64,000 nucleotides of DNA from UTCFX2 sp963827155 (lineage in GTDB: Bacteria > Chloroflexota > Anaerolineae > Anaerolineales > UBA4823): positions 1,364,001 to 1,428,000 of the forward strand of contig CAWGZV010000002.1 in assembly GCA_963827155.1 (NCBI GenBank), given 5' to 3'. The translations under genes and the position numbers were made by a program. How positions within the stretch are numbered: the first letter of the stretch is position 1; every line of letters begins with the position of its first letter. Shown piece by piece: positions 44,264-54,151 of this stretch. The notes beneath the pieces were generated by a model. It saw only the letters and a program-made list of their open reading frames with translations. It searched no databases and was not told the origin of the DNA.

Positions 44264-46624
44264 TTACTGCCTGGTCATCGCCAGGCGCCAGCGCTCTTCC
44301 GGGCTGATCAGGTGATCGTGATCGTCGGCGCCCTGATCGAGCTGGACCCAGGCTATCGTGCCTTTAAACTTACTGGTCTTGTCGGTGTAATCTTCCGATA
44401 CCATCGATCCGGTTTCGCAGCCGACATCCAGCGTCTCATCTAAAGAGAAGATCATCGGCACGGTTGCGCCAACTCGCCCTGCTCCGACTTTGCTGCCATC
44501 TACATACAGGGAAATATCTCCTCCCTTTGCCACGCCACCGCCTTCATAAGCGAACTCCATCCGGACTTGGTGTTTTCCAGCCGGCAGCGGGGTGGTTGCT
44601 TCAGTGTAGAAACTTTGGACGCCCAGCAAGTTATAGCAGTATTTGAGCCGCCCCTCTTGCACGTAGAACGACCAACCCCCAAATTTACCACCCTGGGTGA
44701 CGATCACTCCATCCTTATTTCCATCCGGGAAGATTACCTCAGCCGTCACCGCGTGAGACTTATTTTTGAGATTGAGGACTACATTCTCGCCAAGCCGCTG
44801 CATGCCGCTGAACAGCATCTGAGTCTTGCCTTTAATCAGGGTTGGGCGTCCAGCCAGGTCGGAGTTAAAGCGCTCGACCCGGCGGTCATCCAGCGGCAAA
44901 ACGTTGTATTTGACCGCTTCAATCAGGAAAAGGCGCTGCAGCGCGTGAAGCTTCTCTGGCATTTCCTTAGATAAATCATGCGCCTGAGTCCAATCCTCCG
45001 GGCCGTACAATTCCCAAACGTCATCGTCAAAAGCCGGAAGAGGCTCATCAATAAAAGGCACACTGTGCCTCGTGACGGCTGTCCAGCCATTGTGATAAAT
45101 GCCGCGGTTGACAAACATCTCGAAATACTGGGTCTCGTGGCGACCGGCTGCTCCCGCATCGTCGAAGGAATAAACCATGCTGACTCCTTCGATCGGCTTC
45201 TGCTGGACGCTGTGTACCATCACCGGGTGCGGGAGACCAGCAGCTTCCAGCACGGTTGGCGCCACGTCGATCACGTGATGGAACTGCGAGCGCACCTCGC
45301 CCTTAGCATGGATGCCGGTAGGCCAATGCACGATCGTTCCGTTGCGGGTTCCACCCCAATGCGAGGCGACTTGTTTGGTCCACTGGAAAGGCGTGTCCAT
45401 GGCGTGCGCCCAGCCCACCGCATAATGGTTGTAAGAATCGGGCGTGCCGAATCCATCTATGTTCGCCACCAGAAATTCCGGGCTCACAAAACGCTCAATG
45501 TTGTTCAGGTTAGCCATCTCATTGAAGGTTCCCCTGGGACCGCCTTCGCCGCTGGCGCCGTTATCGCCGGTGATGTAGTAAATCAGGGTATCCTCGAGGA
45601 TTTCCAGGTCCTGCAAAGCATCGACCAACCGACCAATCTGATAATCGGTGTGCTCCACAAAACCGGCATACACCTCCATCTCACGCTTCAGCACCGGTAC
45701 CAACTCTGCGGGCATATCTTCCCAGGCGGGGATCTGTACATGACGTTTGGTCAGCTCTGCCTCAGGTGGGATCACGCCCAGCTGTTTCTGGCGTGCAAAG
45801 GTCTCCTCGCGCAGCTTGTCCCAGCCCTGGTCGAATTTTCCCTTGTATTTATCGGCCCATTCCTTCGGCACGTGGTGCGGGGCATGCGTCGCCCCTGGTG
45901 CAAAGTAAATAAAGAAGGGTTTGTCAGGCATCAGCGCTTTCTGCTGGCGCACCCAGTTGATCGCTTTATCGGTCATGTCCTCGGTAAAGTGGTAGCCTTC
46001 TTCTGGGGTCTTTTCAGGCTCGACTGGGGATGTGCCTTCGTAGATCCCTGGATAGTATTGGTTAGTCTCGCCGCCGATAAATCCGTAAAAATATTCAAAG
46101 CCGCCGCCCGGAGATGGCCAGTGGTCGAAAGGTCCCAGCGGACTGGTCTCCCACACCGGCACTTCGTGACACTTGCCAAACTGTGCCGTGGCATAGCCGT
46201 TCAGCTTCAGGATCTCGGCGAGCGGGGCAACGGTGTTCGGTCGGATTGAGGTATAGCCAGGAGCAGATGTGGCCATCTCGGTGATGCACCCCATCCCAGC
46301 GGAGTGATGGTTGCGTCCGGTTAGTAAAGCCTGGCGCGTCGGTGAGCACAGTGCAGTGGTGTGAAAGCGGTTGTATTTGAGGCCGTTTGCCGCAAGCCGC
46401 TCGGCGGTTGGCGTGTGGCAAGGGCCGCCAAAAACACTGGGTGCACCAAAACCCAGATCATCCAGAAGGATGATCAGAACGTTGGGAACGCCCGCAGGCG
46501 GACGCAGCGGCACGATCTGCGGAAACTTCGTCTCGGGGTCTTTGGCGTCATAGGTCGTTACCCCGACATACGAACTGTCGGGGATCGGGAGGATCTCCCG
46601 TTGGATTTTGTTCTGATTGTTCAT
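44264..46624 (-). CDS. Arylsulfatase (formylglycine-dependent sulfatase)
   Basis: A 786-residue protein starting at ATG 46624; GGAG stands rather far upstream (13 bases). The fold begins PNVLIILLDDLGFGAPSVFG, with Asp55 and Asp56 as metal ligands. The active site is LCSPTRQALLTGRN: Cys93 in C-x-P-x-R is the residue converted to formylglycine by a maturase. GATHAPHHVPKEWADKYKGK and YYITGDNGASGEGGPRGTF add the remaining metal-site residues. The C-terminal 170 residues resemble a concanavalin-like sandwich. No signal peptide is visible, so it may be cytoplasmic. The family hydrolyses aryl or sugar sulfates, and length and layout resemble the large Pseudomonas-type arylsulfatases. No maturase gene is in the window. 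Confidence 0.93.
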   Translation of the reverse strand: MNNQNKIQREILPIPDSSYVGVTTYDAKDPETKFPQIVPLRPPAGVPNVLIILLDDLGFGAPSVFGGPCHTPTAERLAANGLKYNRFHTTALCSPTRQALLTGRNHHSAGMGCITEMATSAPGYTSIRPNTVAPLAEILKLNGYATAQFGKCHEVPVWETSPLGPFDHWPSPGGGFEYFYGFIGGETNQYYPGIYEGTSPVEPEKTPEEGYHFTEDMTDKAINWVRQQKALMPDKPFFIYFAPGATHAPHHVPKEWADKYKGKFDQGWDKLREETFARQKQLGVIPPEAELTKRHVQIPAWEDMPAELVPVLKREMEVYAGFVEHTDYQIGRLVDALQDLEILEDTLIYYITGDNGASGEGGPRGTFNEMANLNNIERFVSPEFLVANIDGFGTPDSYNHYAVGWAHAMDTPFQWTKQVASHWGGTRNGTIVHWPTGIHAKGEVRSQFHHVIDVAPTVLEAAGLPHPVMVHSVQQKPIEGVSMVYSFDDAGAAGRHETQYFEMFVNRGIYHNGWTAVTRHSVPFIDEPLPAFDDDVWELYGPEDWTQAHDLSKEMPEKLHALQRLFLIEAVKYNVLPLDDRRVERFNSDLAGRPTLIKGKTQMLFSGMQRLGENVVLNLKNKSHAVTAEVIFPDGNKDGVIVTQGGKFGGWSFYVQEGRLKYCYNLLGVQSFYTEATTPLPAGKHQVRMEFAYEGGGVAKGGDISLYVDGSKVGAGRVGATVPMIFSLDETLDVGCETGSMVSEDYTDKTSKFKGTIAWVQLDQGADDHDHLISPEERWRLAMTRQ

Positions 46625-46712
46625 TTTTTTAATTTTTCTCCTGGGCTGTTTGGCTGTGCTGCCAGGTGGGGCACGCCTGCAAGCGTGCTGCACCTGGCAG
46701 CTGTTTGTTGGA

Positions 46713-49700
46713 TTATTTGCTGATAACCGGCAAGTAAATCACGAATGTTGGGATGGGCGCCGTCCCGGTCTGACCGGCGCTCAGCGGGTCAGAGATTGTC
46801 AGAGGGTGCGGCGGAGGGGTCTTAACCAGCGGGAGAAGCGTTGATGGGAACTGCAGCTGCGCCTGTCCGGCCAGGCTCAGCCGGTACTCACTGTCGCCCA
46901 CTGCCCTTACCTCAAGGACGTACCGCCCAGGCTCGGGGGCGAACTCTTCGCCGAACTCTTCGATTTCTCCCGTCCCCACGGACTCAAGCGATGTCTGGTC
47001 TGGCCAGAAAGCGTTGCGCGGCTTCCAGATGTAGACGTCCGGGTCGCCAGAGACTGTCGTCAGGGCGCCTGTGAGGATCTCGTCGCCCTTGATCAGGCCG
47101 AGATACTGGACCCGCCCGCCATCCGCCAGGACCTGGGACCCGTCTATCCGGTTGACGAAGGTCAGGCTGGCCTCGTTCAAGGTCGAGACGTTGCCGGCTG
47201 CGTCTTCCAGCCAGACACCGATGAACTTAACTCCCTGACCTTCTGAGAGAGTTCCAGGTGAATTCGGGGCTGAAGTCGATCCAGCCGCTGCTCTGTCTGA
47301 CGACCCAATCGCCGGTGAGCGGGTCTGGCGTCCACTCCCGCAGGTACATCCATCGGGCGTCTTCGGTCGCCTGGATGCTCAGCGTAACCTCAGGACTGGC
47401 TGCCACCTGTTTGTCGGAGAACATCAGCATACCCCAGGGTTTGAGAGTGTCGGCGCTCTCTGGCAAACCCGGGACAACCTTAACCGCGGCGGTCCGGATC
47501 ACGGTCTGCTCACGGTCCAGGAACTCCTGTTTCTGTTCGGCGGTCAGGTCGGAGGAATCGCTGTTAGGCCAGAAGGCATGGATGGTGGCCTGATTCTCCA
47601 AACTCGCCGCCCCCTGGCTGGCACCCACCTGGGCGACAAAGCTGCGTCGCAGCCATTGGCCAGGCCACACCAGCCGGGATGGCCAGGTGAGGGTGCGGGA
47701 ACCGGGGTCATAGACCACATCGGAAGACAGGTATTCCATCATTGGATCCAGCCCCTCTGGCAGGACGTCCGAGACGGCGACATGCGCCTCCTGGAGGCCT
47801 GCGTTGCGGGCTACCAGAGTGAAGACGATCTGATCGCCGGGTTGAGCGGCCGACTGTGAGGCGCTCAGACTGCTTCCGCTCAGGTCGGGATTTTCGGTTG
47901 GCAGCCACAATACCTTGCCGATTTCGTATGGCTCTTCCTGGTTGCCGGCTGTGTCGACTGCATGGCCGGTGAAGATGTGATAGCCGGCGCCCAGGTCGTT
48001 GGTGGAGGTGTAGGTCCAGTTAACCTCGATCGAAGGATCGGGGAGCGGATTCCAGACGCCGATCTGGGCGGTCTTGTCCCAGTTCGTCCCATCCTGCTCC
48101 AGCACCATGGTAGCCAGACCAGAGAGGTTATCGTCGACGGCGCCAGCCAGCACCAGCTCCTGGTTGCCCTGGGCGTTGGTCCTGACCATGGCAACTAAAG
48201 TCCCGTCGCCAACGCCATCACTGACGTGCAAGTCCGGGGGAGTCTGGTCGATCTTGAAGGTCTTCGAGACCGGCTCGGAGATGTTGCCGAGTGCCGTCCG
48301 TGGCCCGGGCGTAGAGGGTCGTGCCGGGCGTGTCGGCGCTGAAAACCAGCGGAGCAGTGTAGGGATTCCAGGTGGCGCCGTCGGTGCTGACCTCGATGCC
48401 GTTCACCGCCAAGCCGGAGCCAATCACCTCCCCGGCGCTGGCGTTAACCGTGACGGGGGCGACATACCAGCCGGTGCTTTCCGGCCAGGCTGGGTCGAGG
48501 GCAAGGCTGATCTGCGGCGCATGCGTGTCCACCTGGAACTTGAAGTGACTCGTAGCGCCCCAATTTTCGCCGTCGCTCGTGGCGCGCACATGCAGCCAAT
48601 AAACGCCGTCCTCCAGCGCGGTATAGGTCTTGGTATTGGTCAGCTCCCAGTTAAAGCCCAGGGGGATCGTATCCGGACTTCCATCCAGGTCATAATGGTA
48701 GTGCTTGACGACCGCCGGGTCGCCAGGAGGCTGGCTCCAGTTGAATGTGGCTGTACCGCTGGCATACCAGGTGTTCCCGTCTGGGTGGGTCGAGCTGGTA
48801 ATCAGCGGAGCCTGAGGCAGATCAGCAGAGGGGGACAAGGCAGCCCTTCGATCAACGGCAGGCGCCTCCAGCGAGACGGAATGCGGGATTGCACTGGCAT
48901 CCGGCACCCAGTAGTCCAGCACCAGGAACTTCTGGACGCCGCCCTGAACCGGCTTGACTACCTGCTGCCAGATGTACGGTTTCAAGGTATAGGTCATCAC
49001 TTCGGGGTAACCCGCTGGCATGCCGGTGATATTCCCTTCAAACTCGAGATCCTTCCCCCAGGTGGTGATGAGCGCTTGAGAAGATTCGGTTCCCCACGAG
49101 TGTTCTTTCTCGTAGCTCATGCTGCCCTTACGGATCTTGGTCTCCATGCCGAGGGTGTTTTTCTCGGAGCTGCCGCTTTCTTGGATCGATTGCTGGTCCT
49201 GACTTGTCCCGGTGTGAAACGGGATGTCGCCGCTTTGGACCTTGAAGGTCACGGTGTCAGGCCAGACGAGGTAAAGCTTGCCAGGAACCGCCTGTTTTCG
49301 CCCATCTCGCCAGGTGATCGTAAATGGATCGGTTGTTCCAACCGTCCCTAGCGGTTTGCCTGACGGCCACTGGTCAGGAGTGCCCGGTATGCCGTAGATC
49401 TCCACCTCGGCCAGGTTACAGATAGTCTTGATGGTCGAGCTGGATCCTGACCGTGCGACCGTAGTGGTCTAACGGGACGGTCAAGGAAATTCCGACCGTC
49501 TGCGTGTATGGACCGCTCTCCGGCCAGTGGTGTACATGCGGATCGTTGATCAATTCGGTGATAGTGGCGCTGGCAGGAATGGGCTCCTCGCTGACGAACA
49601 CGTAGAAGTTATGGAGGCGGGAAGTCGGAGCCTGCGTCGGTGCGGTCCCAGATCTGGAGGGCATCGATCCATTGGATGCCTCCGGTATCAACCTGCCACC

Positions 49701-52062
49701 AGGCGTAAGAGTCGTAATTGGTGAGCGAAGTCGATTTGTCGGCGTAGACGCCATCGGTATTGCCGTCCACAGCCCGGAAGGCGTCCCCGGCCGGCGTAAC
49801 GCTGTTGTTCGTGCTCGACTGAGAGGCGCTGCGGCCCTGCGCCAGGTTGATGCCCAGCGGGACCCACGTACTGGCGTACTTTTCCGGCCCACTTTCGTAC
49901 CATTCCGCGATCGTATCGCTTGTGAGGTACTTGAGGTTCGGTCTGACGATGCAGACCGGGATCTGGCCCAAGCCGGTGCTGAGATCGGTATCGTAGTAAT
50001 AGCAGAAATATCCCTGTTCGATAAAAGAGACTGCCTCATATTCGGGTTCAGAATTCGGGGCTGTGCTGACCGGTGGAACCGTCTCAACACCGCTTCCAAA
50101 AAAGGTGCTCGTCATCACCTCGGTGGAAGCGGAAACGCTCTTTTCCCATTCGTTGGTGAAAGAGGCGGATCTGCCGGCTTTTTTGCTTTCCTTCGCAACG
50201 GAGAGCTTCGTGGAACCGCCGAGGAAAGACGTGGTAGTCTTCTCGGAGCCGCCGCCTCTTGAGAAGCTCCACGCAAACTTAGCCTGGGTCCGCCAATCGT
50301 TAGCAAAGCCTGCCGGCGCGAATTCGGGCGGCCAGAAGGGCGGGGCATGGACCACGGCCTGGACCACAGCCTCTCTCTGGGTATCGCATTTGTTGGCGTA
50401 AGTGCCCCAAACGCTGTCTCCATCCATATCTCCCATGGCCAGCTCGAAATCATAAAAATTGTTGCTGCCAGGATCGACTCCATAGCCGGCGAGCTGCGTT
50501 GGATTGCCGCTTTCGGCGTTGAAGACCCTTACTTTAACCTCCATGTCCCCCGGATTGAGGTGGGCAAAGCCGATCTCGTCCATGCCGTCCTGGTCGGCAT
50601 CGCCGGTGGCGAGGCTGATTTTGGCTTGCGGGCTGCGCTCATCGACATCGTTCTCGAAAGTTGTAGAGCCAGTGTGCCATAACCCTTTCTGGACAAAACA
50701 GGCGGTCAGCATGGTGCTGCAGCTTTTCACCCAATCGGGTGAATCTTTAGGGTAATATTCGAAGGTATAGACCCTCTGCTGCCAGCGGCGCCAGAGGGAG
50801 TTCGTCATGGAGTCATACTCCGCCCACTGTAGATTTATGCCCAGGGCGACCTCGTCGTAACCGTCGCCATCCAGGTCGGCGGCCTTGATCGAGACACTCG
50901 TGGCCGCCTCGTAGCTCTGGGAGGCGATATCGATGTCTTTAGAGATGATGTTGCCGATATTCAGGGTCCGCTGGGTGGGGGTCGTCTCTGTAGTCTCCGA
51001 GAGGACATCCATGTAAAGCAGCGTGACGGTCCCATCGTTATTGGCATCTCCATTGCGGTAGGCGGTGACGAACTCGTCCATCTGGTCGCCGTCCAGGTCG
51101 CCGGTGGCCAGGTCGAGCGGGCGGACGCTGCCCCATTTGGATGTAGCTGGGGTGATTGAGTCGTCCATGACGGTGTCGGCGTGCAAGTCGTACTGGTAGA
51201 TCATTTTAATCGACTGCGTACTGGTGTAGTAGCGCATGGCGATGACCTGCAGATCGTCGCCGGAATCGTTAAAGGCAGTGACAAACTCGTTGTCAAAGCC
51301 ATCGCCGTTCAGATCGCCGGTTGCGACCGAGTAATCCCAGGTGTCCCCCCGCTCGTGGCCGGGATGGTGATCCTCCCACAGATCGGCCATTTGGGCGTTG
51401 TCAGCGCTGCCGATACGTCCGTTGCTGTCTCCATCCAGGACATCGACGTGGAAATCGGCATAGTCATCCGCATAAGCCAGCACGACTTCGTCGCTGCCGT
51501 CCGCACTTTTATCCAGGTTGCCGGCCGCCACGCTCACGTCCCGCAGGGTGCCCCCCGAGGTGCGGTCTCCATCCTTGTACCAGTCGGTATAGGTGGCAGA
51601 TGTGTTAAAAGGATCGGCAAAGGCGGCAATATCATTGGACGCGTTTCTCAAGCCCACGGCCAGCTCGGCGTTGCGGTCGCCGTCCAGGTCGGCGTCGATC
51701 GCGTCCAGCCATTCGCCGGTCTGGAGCTCGGGCCAGGTGGTGGCGTTGTCAAACGCTTTATTCCACGTCGATACCAGCGCCCCATTGACCTCGTTGAAAA
51801 CCCTGGTTCTCATGATGTATGGGCTGGATCTGTAGCGGTAGGCCAGCATGACCTCGTCATCGCCGATCAGCCGGGCTATTTTGCCCGGGATCGGATTGTT
51901 CACGTCGCAGGATTCCTCTGCCGGGGCGAAAGGTTCCGTGCCGTCTTGTGAATATGCAAGCTGCACCTGACCCCGTACCAACAGAAGCAGACCTGTTAGC
52001 AAGAGCAGCGCCGTAGGAATGACGAGCAGCACATCAAAATTACATTTATAATTTTTCTTCAT
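46713..52062 (-). CDS. Giant secreted FG-GAP / discoidin / Big-like protein with LPL tail, four frameshifts
   Basis: AAGGAGG before the ATG at 52062 and a signal anchor (LLVIPTALLLLTGLLLLVRG) open a protein of about 1780 residues. Residues 60-560 hold FG-GAP/VCBS-like repeats with calcium loops (DADLDGDRNAELAVGL, GDLDGDQMDEFVTAYRNG). A discoidin-like domain follows near residue 770 (NLAQGRSASQSSTNNSV). Then come frames joined at about 49615, 49415, 48290 and 47240. They carry Ig-like modules (HAPQISLALDPAWPESTGW), a DUF11-like part (AQPGDQIVFTLVARNAGLQE), and a C-terminal PPC-like part (EPGRYVLEVRAVGDSEYRLS). It ends VIYLPVISK. Each join keeps the sequence sensible, so it is one gene. It is probably a cell-surface adhesin or sugar-binding protein. 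Confidence 0.82.
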
Positions 52063-52108
52063 CTCTTCCTCCTTGAAAGCGACAGAAATAGAAAATAATC
52101 GAGACGTG

Positions 52109-52135
52109 CATTGGATGGGTTTTACCTATCCAATG
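52109..52135. other. Small hairpin upstream of the giant gene
   Basis: CATTGGAT at 52109-52116 pairs perfectly with ATCCAATG at 52128-52135. It lies about 50 bases before the start codon at 52062, inside the leader. Its role is not known. Confidence 0.35.
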
Positions 52136-52261
52136 AGAATGCTTGATGGCACGCAGTTTATCGGGGCTGGGTAGGATCTCTCTCTGTAATAAACCTTTCA
52201 TAATTACTATCCTTTCTGATTTTGCTGAATCCAGGTCGAGCGCAGGGTTTATGGATTCTGG

Positions 52262-52612
52262 TCAGTCATGGGATTCGGATTCGCCCCTGGTGTGGCCCGC
52301 GATCACCTGAAGCAGATCATCGGTCGTCATCATTCGACCAGGTTGGCTGGAGAACATGAGCGCCGTACCCTTGTCCTGGTCGACGCCGATGAGCAGGAGA
52401 TCAGGCTCCACTTTCCAGAGTGCCACCAGCCAACTCGGTTGAGTCGAAGCAAGATCAAAAATGATGATGTCCGGCTGCAGGTTCAGAAGCTGTTGTTTTG
52501 GGTCGAGAGCCTCCGGATTCAGCGGCAGAACCTGCAGGTCTGGGCACCCCAACAGGCTTGCCCCGATGCTGGAAACGACCAGAGAATTTCCGTAAAGCGC
52601 CACTTTTTTCAT
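52262..52612 (-). CDS. Small receiver-like protein, unknown function
   Basis: A 116-residue protein. ATG 52612 is preceded by GGAG; a longer start would add 14 residues. It has the alternating strands of a flavodoxin-like or pseudo-receiver fold: KKVALYGNSLVVSSIGASLL, LQVLPLN, PDIIIFDLAS, DLLLIGVDQ. The position of the phosphorylated Asp in a true receiver corresponds to DIIIFDLAS, but the acidic pocket at strand 1 is missing, so phosphorylation is unlikely. It stands between the giant surface protein and a LuxR response regulator on the same strand, and may be part of their control. The assignment is by pattern only. Confidence 0.6.
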   Translation of the reverse strand: MKKVALYGNSLVVSSIGASLLGCPDLQVLPLNPEALDPKQQLLNLQPDIIIFDLASTQPSWLVALWKVEPDLLLIGVDQDKGTALMFSSQPGRMMTTDDLLQVIAGHTRGESESHD

Positions 52613-52722
52613 AGGACACTCCAATACAGGTGCGCGTTGATCGGATGAGTCCATCTTTCGACATCCCTATCTTCGCGCCAATCCCTCGCCCAGACCATGT
52701 CCTTCAGATAAAATTAAGGTAC

Positions 52723-52765
52723 ATAAAAAGTACAGCCTCCAACGCCCGGAGACTGTACTTTTTAT
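52723..52765. terminator. Bidirectional Rho-independent terminator
   Basis: ATAAAAAGTACAG at 52723-52735 is perfectly inverted at 52753-52765 (CTGTACTTTTTAT) around a GC-rich loop of 17 bases. A- and T-runs flank it on both sides. It ends the response-regulator transcript. Confidence 0.8.
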
Positions 52766-52824
52766 CTTCCTGCATTTCAACCGCGGGAGGTGCAGACCAA
52801 TCTGCCGCACTCCCTCAAGATTTA

Positions 52825-53551
52825 CTAATTCGCAGTGTACCCCGTTCCCCCGCTGTCTTTGTCCCTCTTTGACCGTGTCTTCCTCTCCTCGTGTCCCGGC
52901 TCCACAAACCCTGTTCGCCGGGCGAACTCGATTACCTGGGCGCGGTTCTCCAGGTGCAGCCGGGCGATGATCTCGCCCATATGGTATTTGATTGTGCGTT
53001 CTGTGAGATACAGCACCGCTCCGACCTCTTTATACGTCATCCCCTGCGCAACCAGCGTAAGGACTTCCTGCTCACGGGGTGTGAGCACCTCCCTATCTGG
53101 ATGAGTTTCGCTTCCTTCGCTGTTGTCCGCTTGCATTGCAAGCCCCTGCACGGCTGAACTGCTGCAGGATCCTGGCTGCCAGTCCCGGCGATAGCGGCGG
53201 CTCGCCGTGCTCCAGCCCGATCAGTTGGTCGAAGAACTCCCCGGTGTCCTGCGTTTTGAGCAGGTAGCCGCATGCGCCGCTTTTGATCGCTTCGAACAGG
53301 TCGTCGTCATCGCTGGACATTGTCAGCATCACGATCTTGATCTCGGGAAGCTCGGCTTTGATCAACCGGGTGGCGCACAGCCCATCGCAGCGCGGCATCT
53401 GGATATCCATCAGGATCACTTCAGGGCGCAGGCTGCGCGCTTTTTCGAGCGCTTCAAAGCCGTCCCTCGCCGTTCCAAGCACCTGGATCCCATGGGCGCT
53501 GAGCAGGTTTTTCAGCCCATCCAGAAATAGTGGGTGATCGTCTGCAAGCAA
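52825..53551 (-). CDS. LuxR-type (NarL) response regulator, frameshifted
   Basis: About 240 residues in two frames. The receiver begins LADDHPLFLDGLKNLL, with the acidic pair, and the phosphorylated Asp is in RPEVILMDIQMPRCDG (Asp49 of this start). Then comes KTQDTGEFFDQLIGLEHGEP. Near 53150 the frame breaks and continues with the LuxR helix-turn-helix LTPREQEVLTLVAQGMTYKE, VGAVLYLTERTIKYHMG and ARLHLENRAQVIEFARR. The start is awkward: the TTG at 53551 cuts off strand 1 (RIL). An ATG at 53639 with AAGGAG overlaps the stop of the gene before, but is out of frame unless one base is changed in the pyrimidine-rich stretch. It is the partner of the kinase at 54152. Confidence 0.88.
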
Positions 53552-53631
53552 GATCCTGAGATTGAGAGAGGGGGAAGTGGAGAGCGGGACGGGAGGGGAG
53601 CGGAGACTCGGGGAGAGGGTGACGCGGAGAA

Positions 53632-54043
53632 TCAGGCATATTCGACTCCTTCTTCATGGACTGACCGGATAGCCCATTGCTCGGGGTGCGAAATCATGAT
53701 GACCAGCATGCCCAGGATGTGCTCAACCTTCTCTTCGAGTTCCAATGGTCTGGCCGGGTCCAGATAACCGCAGCGAACGGCAAATCTCAAGCCAGACCTC
53801 GCTCTCGGCAGCCTCAGCCTCGGCATCGCTCAGCCTGGCTGCGAACGCAGCTGGATAACGGCGCTTTCTCCACGCTTCAGCGATATTGGCACAAACAGAC
53901 CTGGAACTTCGCCTGACTTGGTCTGTTAACGAATATCTCTCTTCGGCTGGAAAAACCTTCGTCAGCTCAAAAATCTCCATCGCAGCTTCCATCGCCAGCT
54001 TATACACATCCAATTCGCGAAAATGCCTGATATTACTCCTCAC
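53632..54043 (-). CDS. Four-helix bundle protein (23S rRNA intervening-sequence type), frameshifted
   Basis: About 136 residues. It opens RHFRELDVYKLAMEAAMEIF and continues FPAEERYSLTDQVRRSSRSV and CANIAEAWRKRRYPAAFAAR, the diagnostic core of the four-helix (IVP) family. A break near 53791 (an extra C) is followed in the other frame by RFAVRCGYLDPARPLELEEK and VEHILGMLVIMISH. The family was first seen inside 23S rRNA intervening sequences and also occurs in diversity-generating retroelements; its function is poorly known. Here it sits between a histidine kinase and its response regulator on one strand. Its TGA stop overlaps an ATG of the regulator, which is unusual and suggests co-translation. 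Confidence 0.85.
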
Positions 54044-54151
54044 CTTTCACCTCCCGGTCACCCCGTCTCCGCCTCATCGCGTCCCCGAGCCTTTCTCTCA
54101 TCGCGTCCCCCATCTCCGCGTCACAGTGTCGCTGCGTCCTTCCATCACCGC

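Noticed and set aside
44978..46249. Long plus-strand reading across the arylsulfatase gene
   Set aside because: The opposite strand has the full sulfatase motif set; this reading has none.
48074..49351. Long plus-strand reading across the giant secreted gene
   Set aside because: Complement of Ig-like modules; no ribosome site and no recognisable domain.
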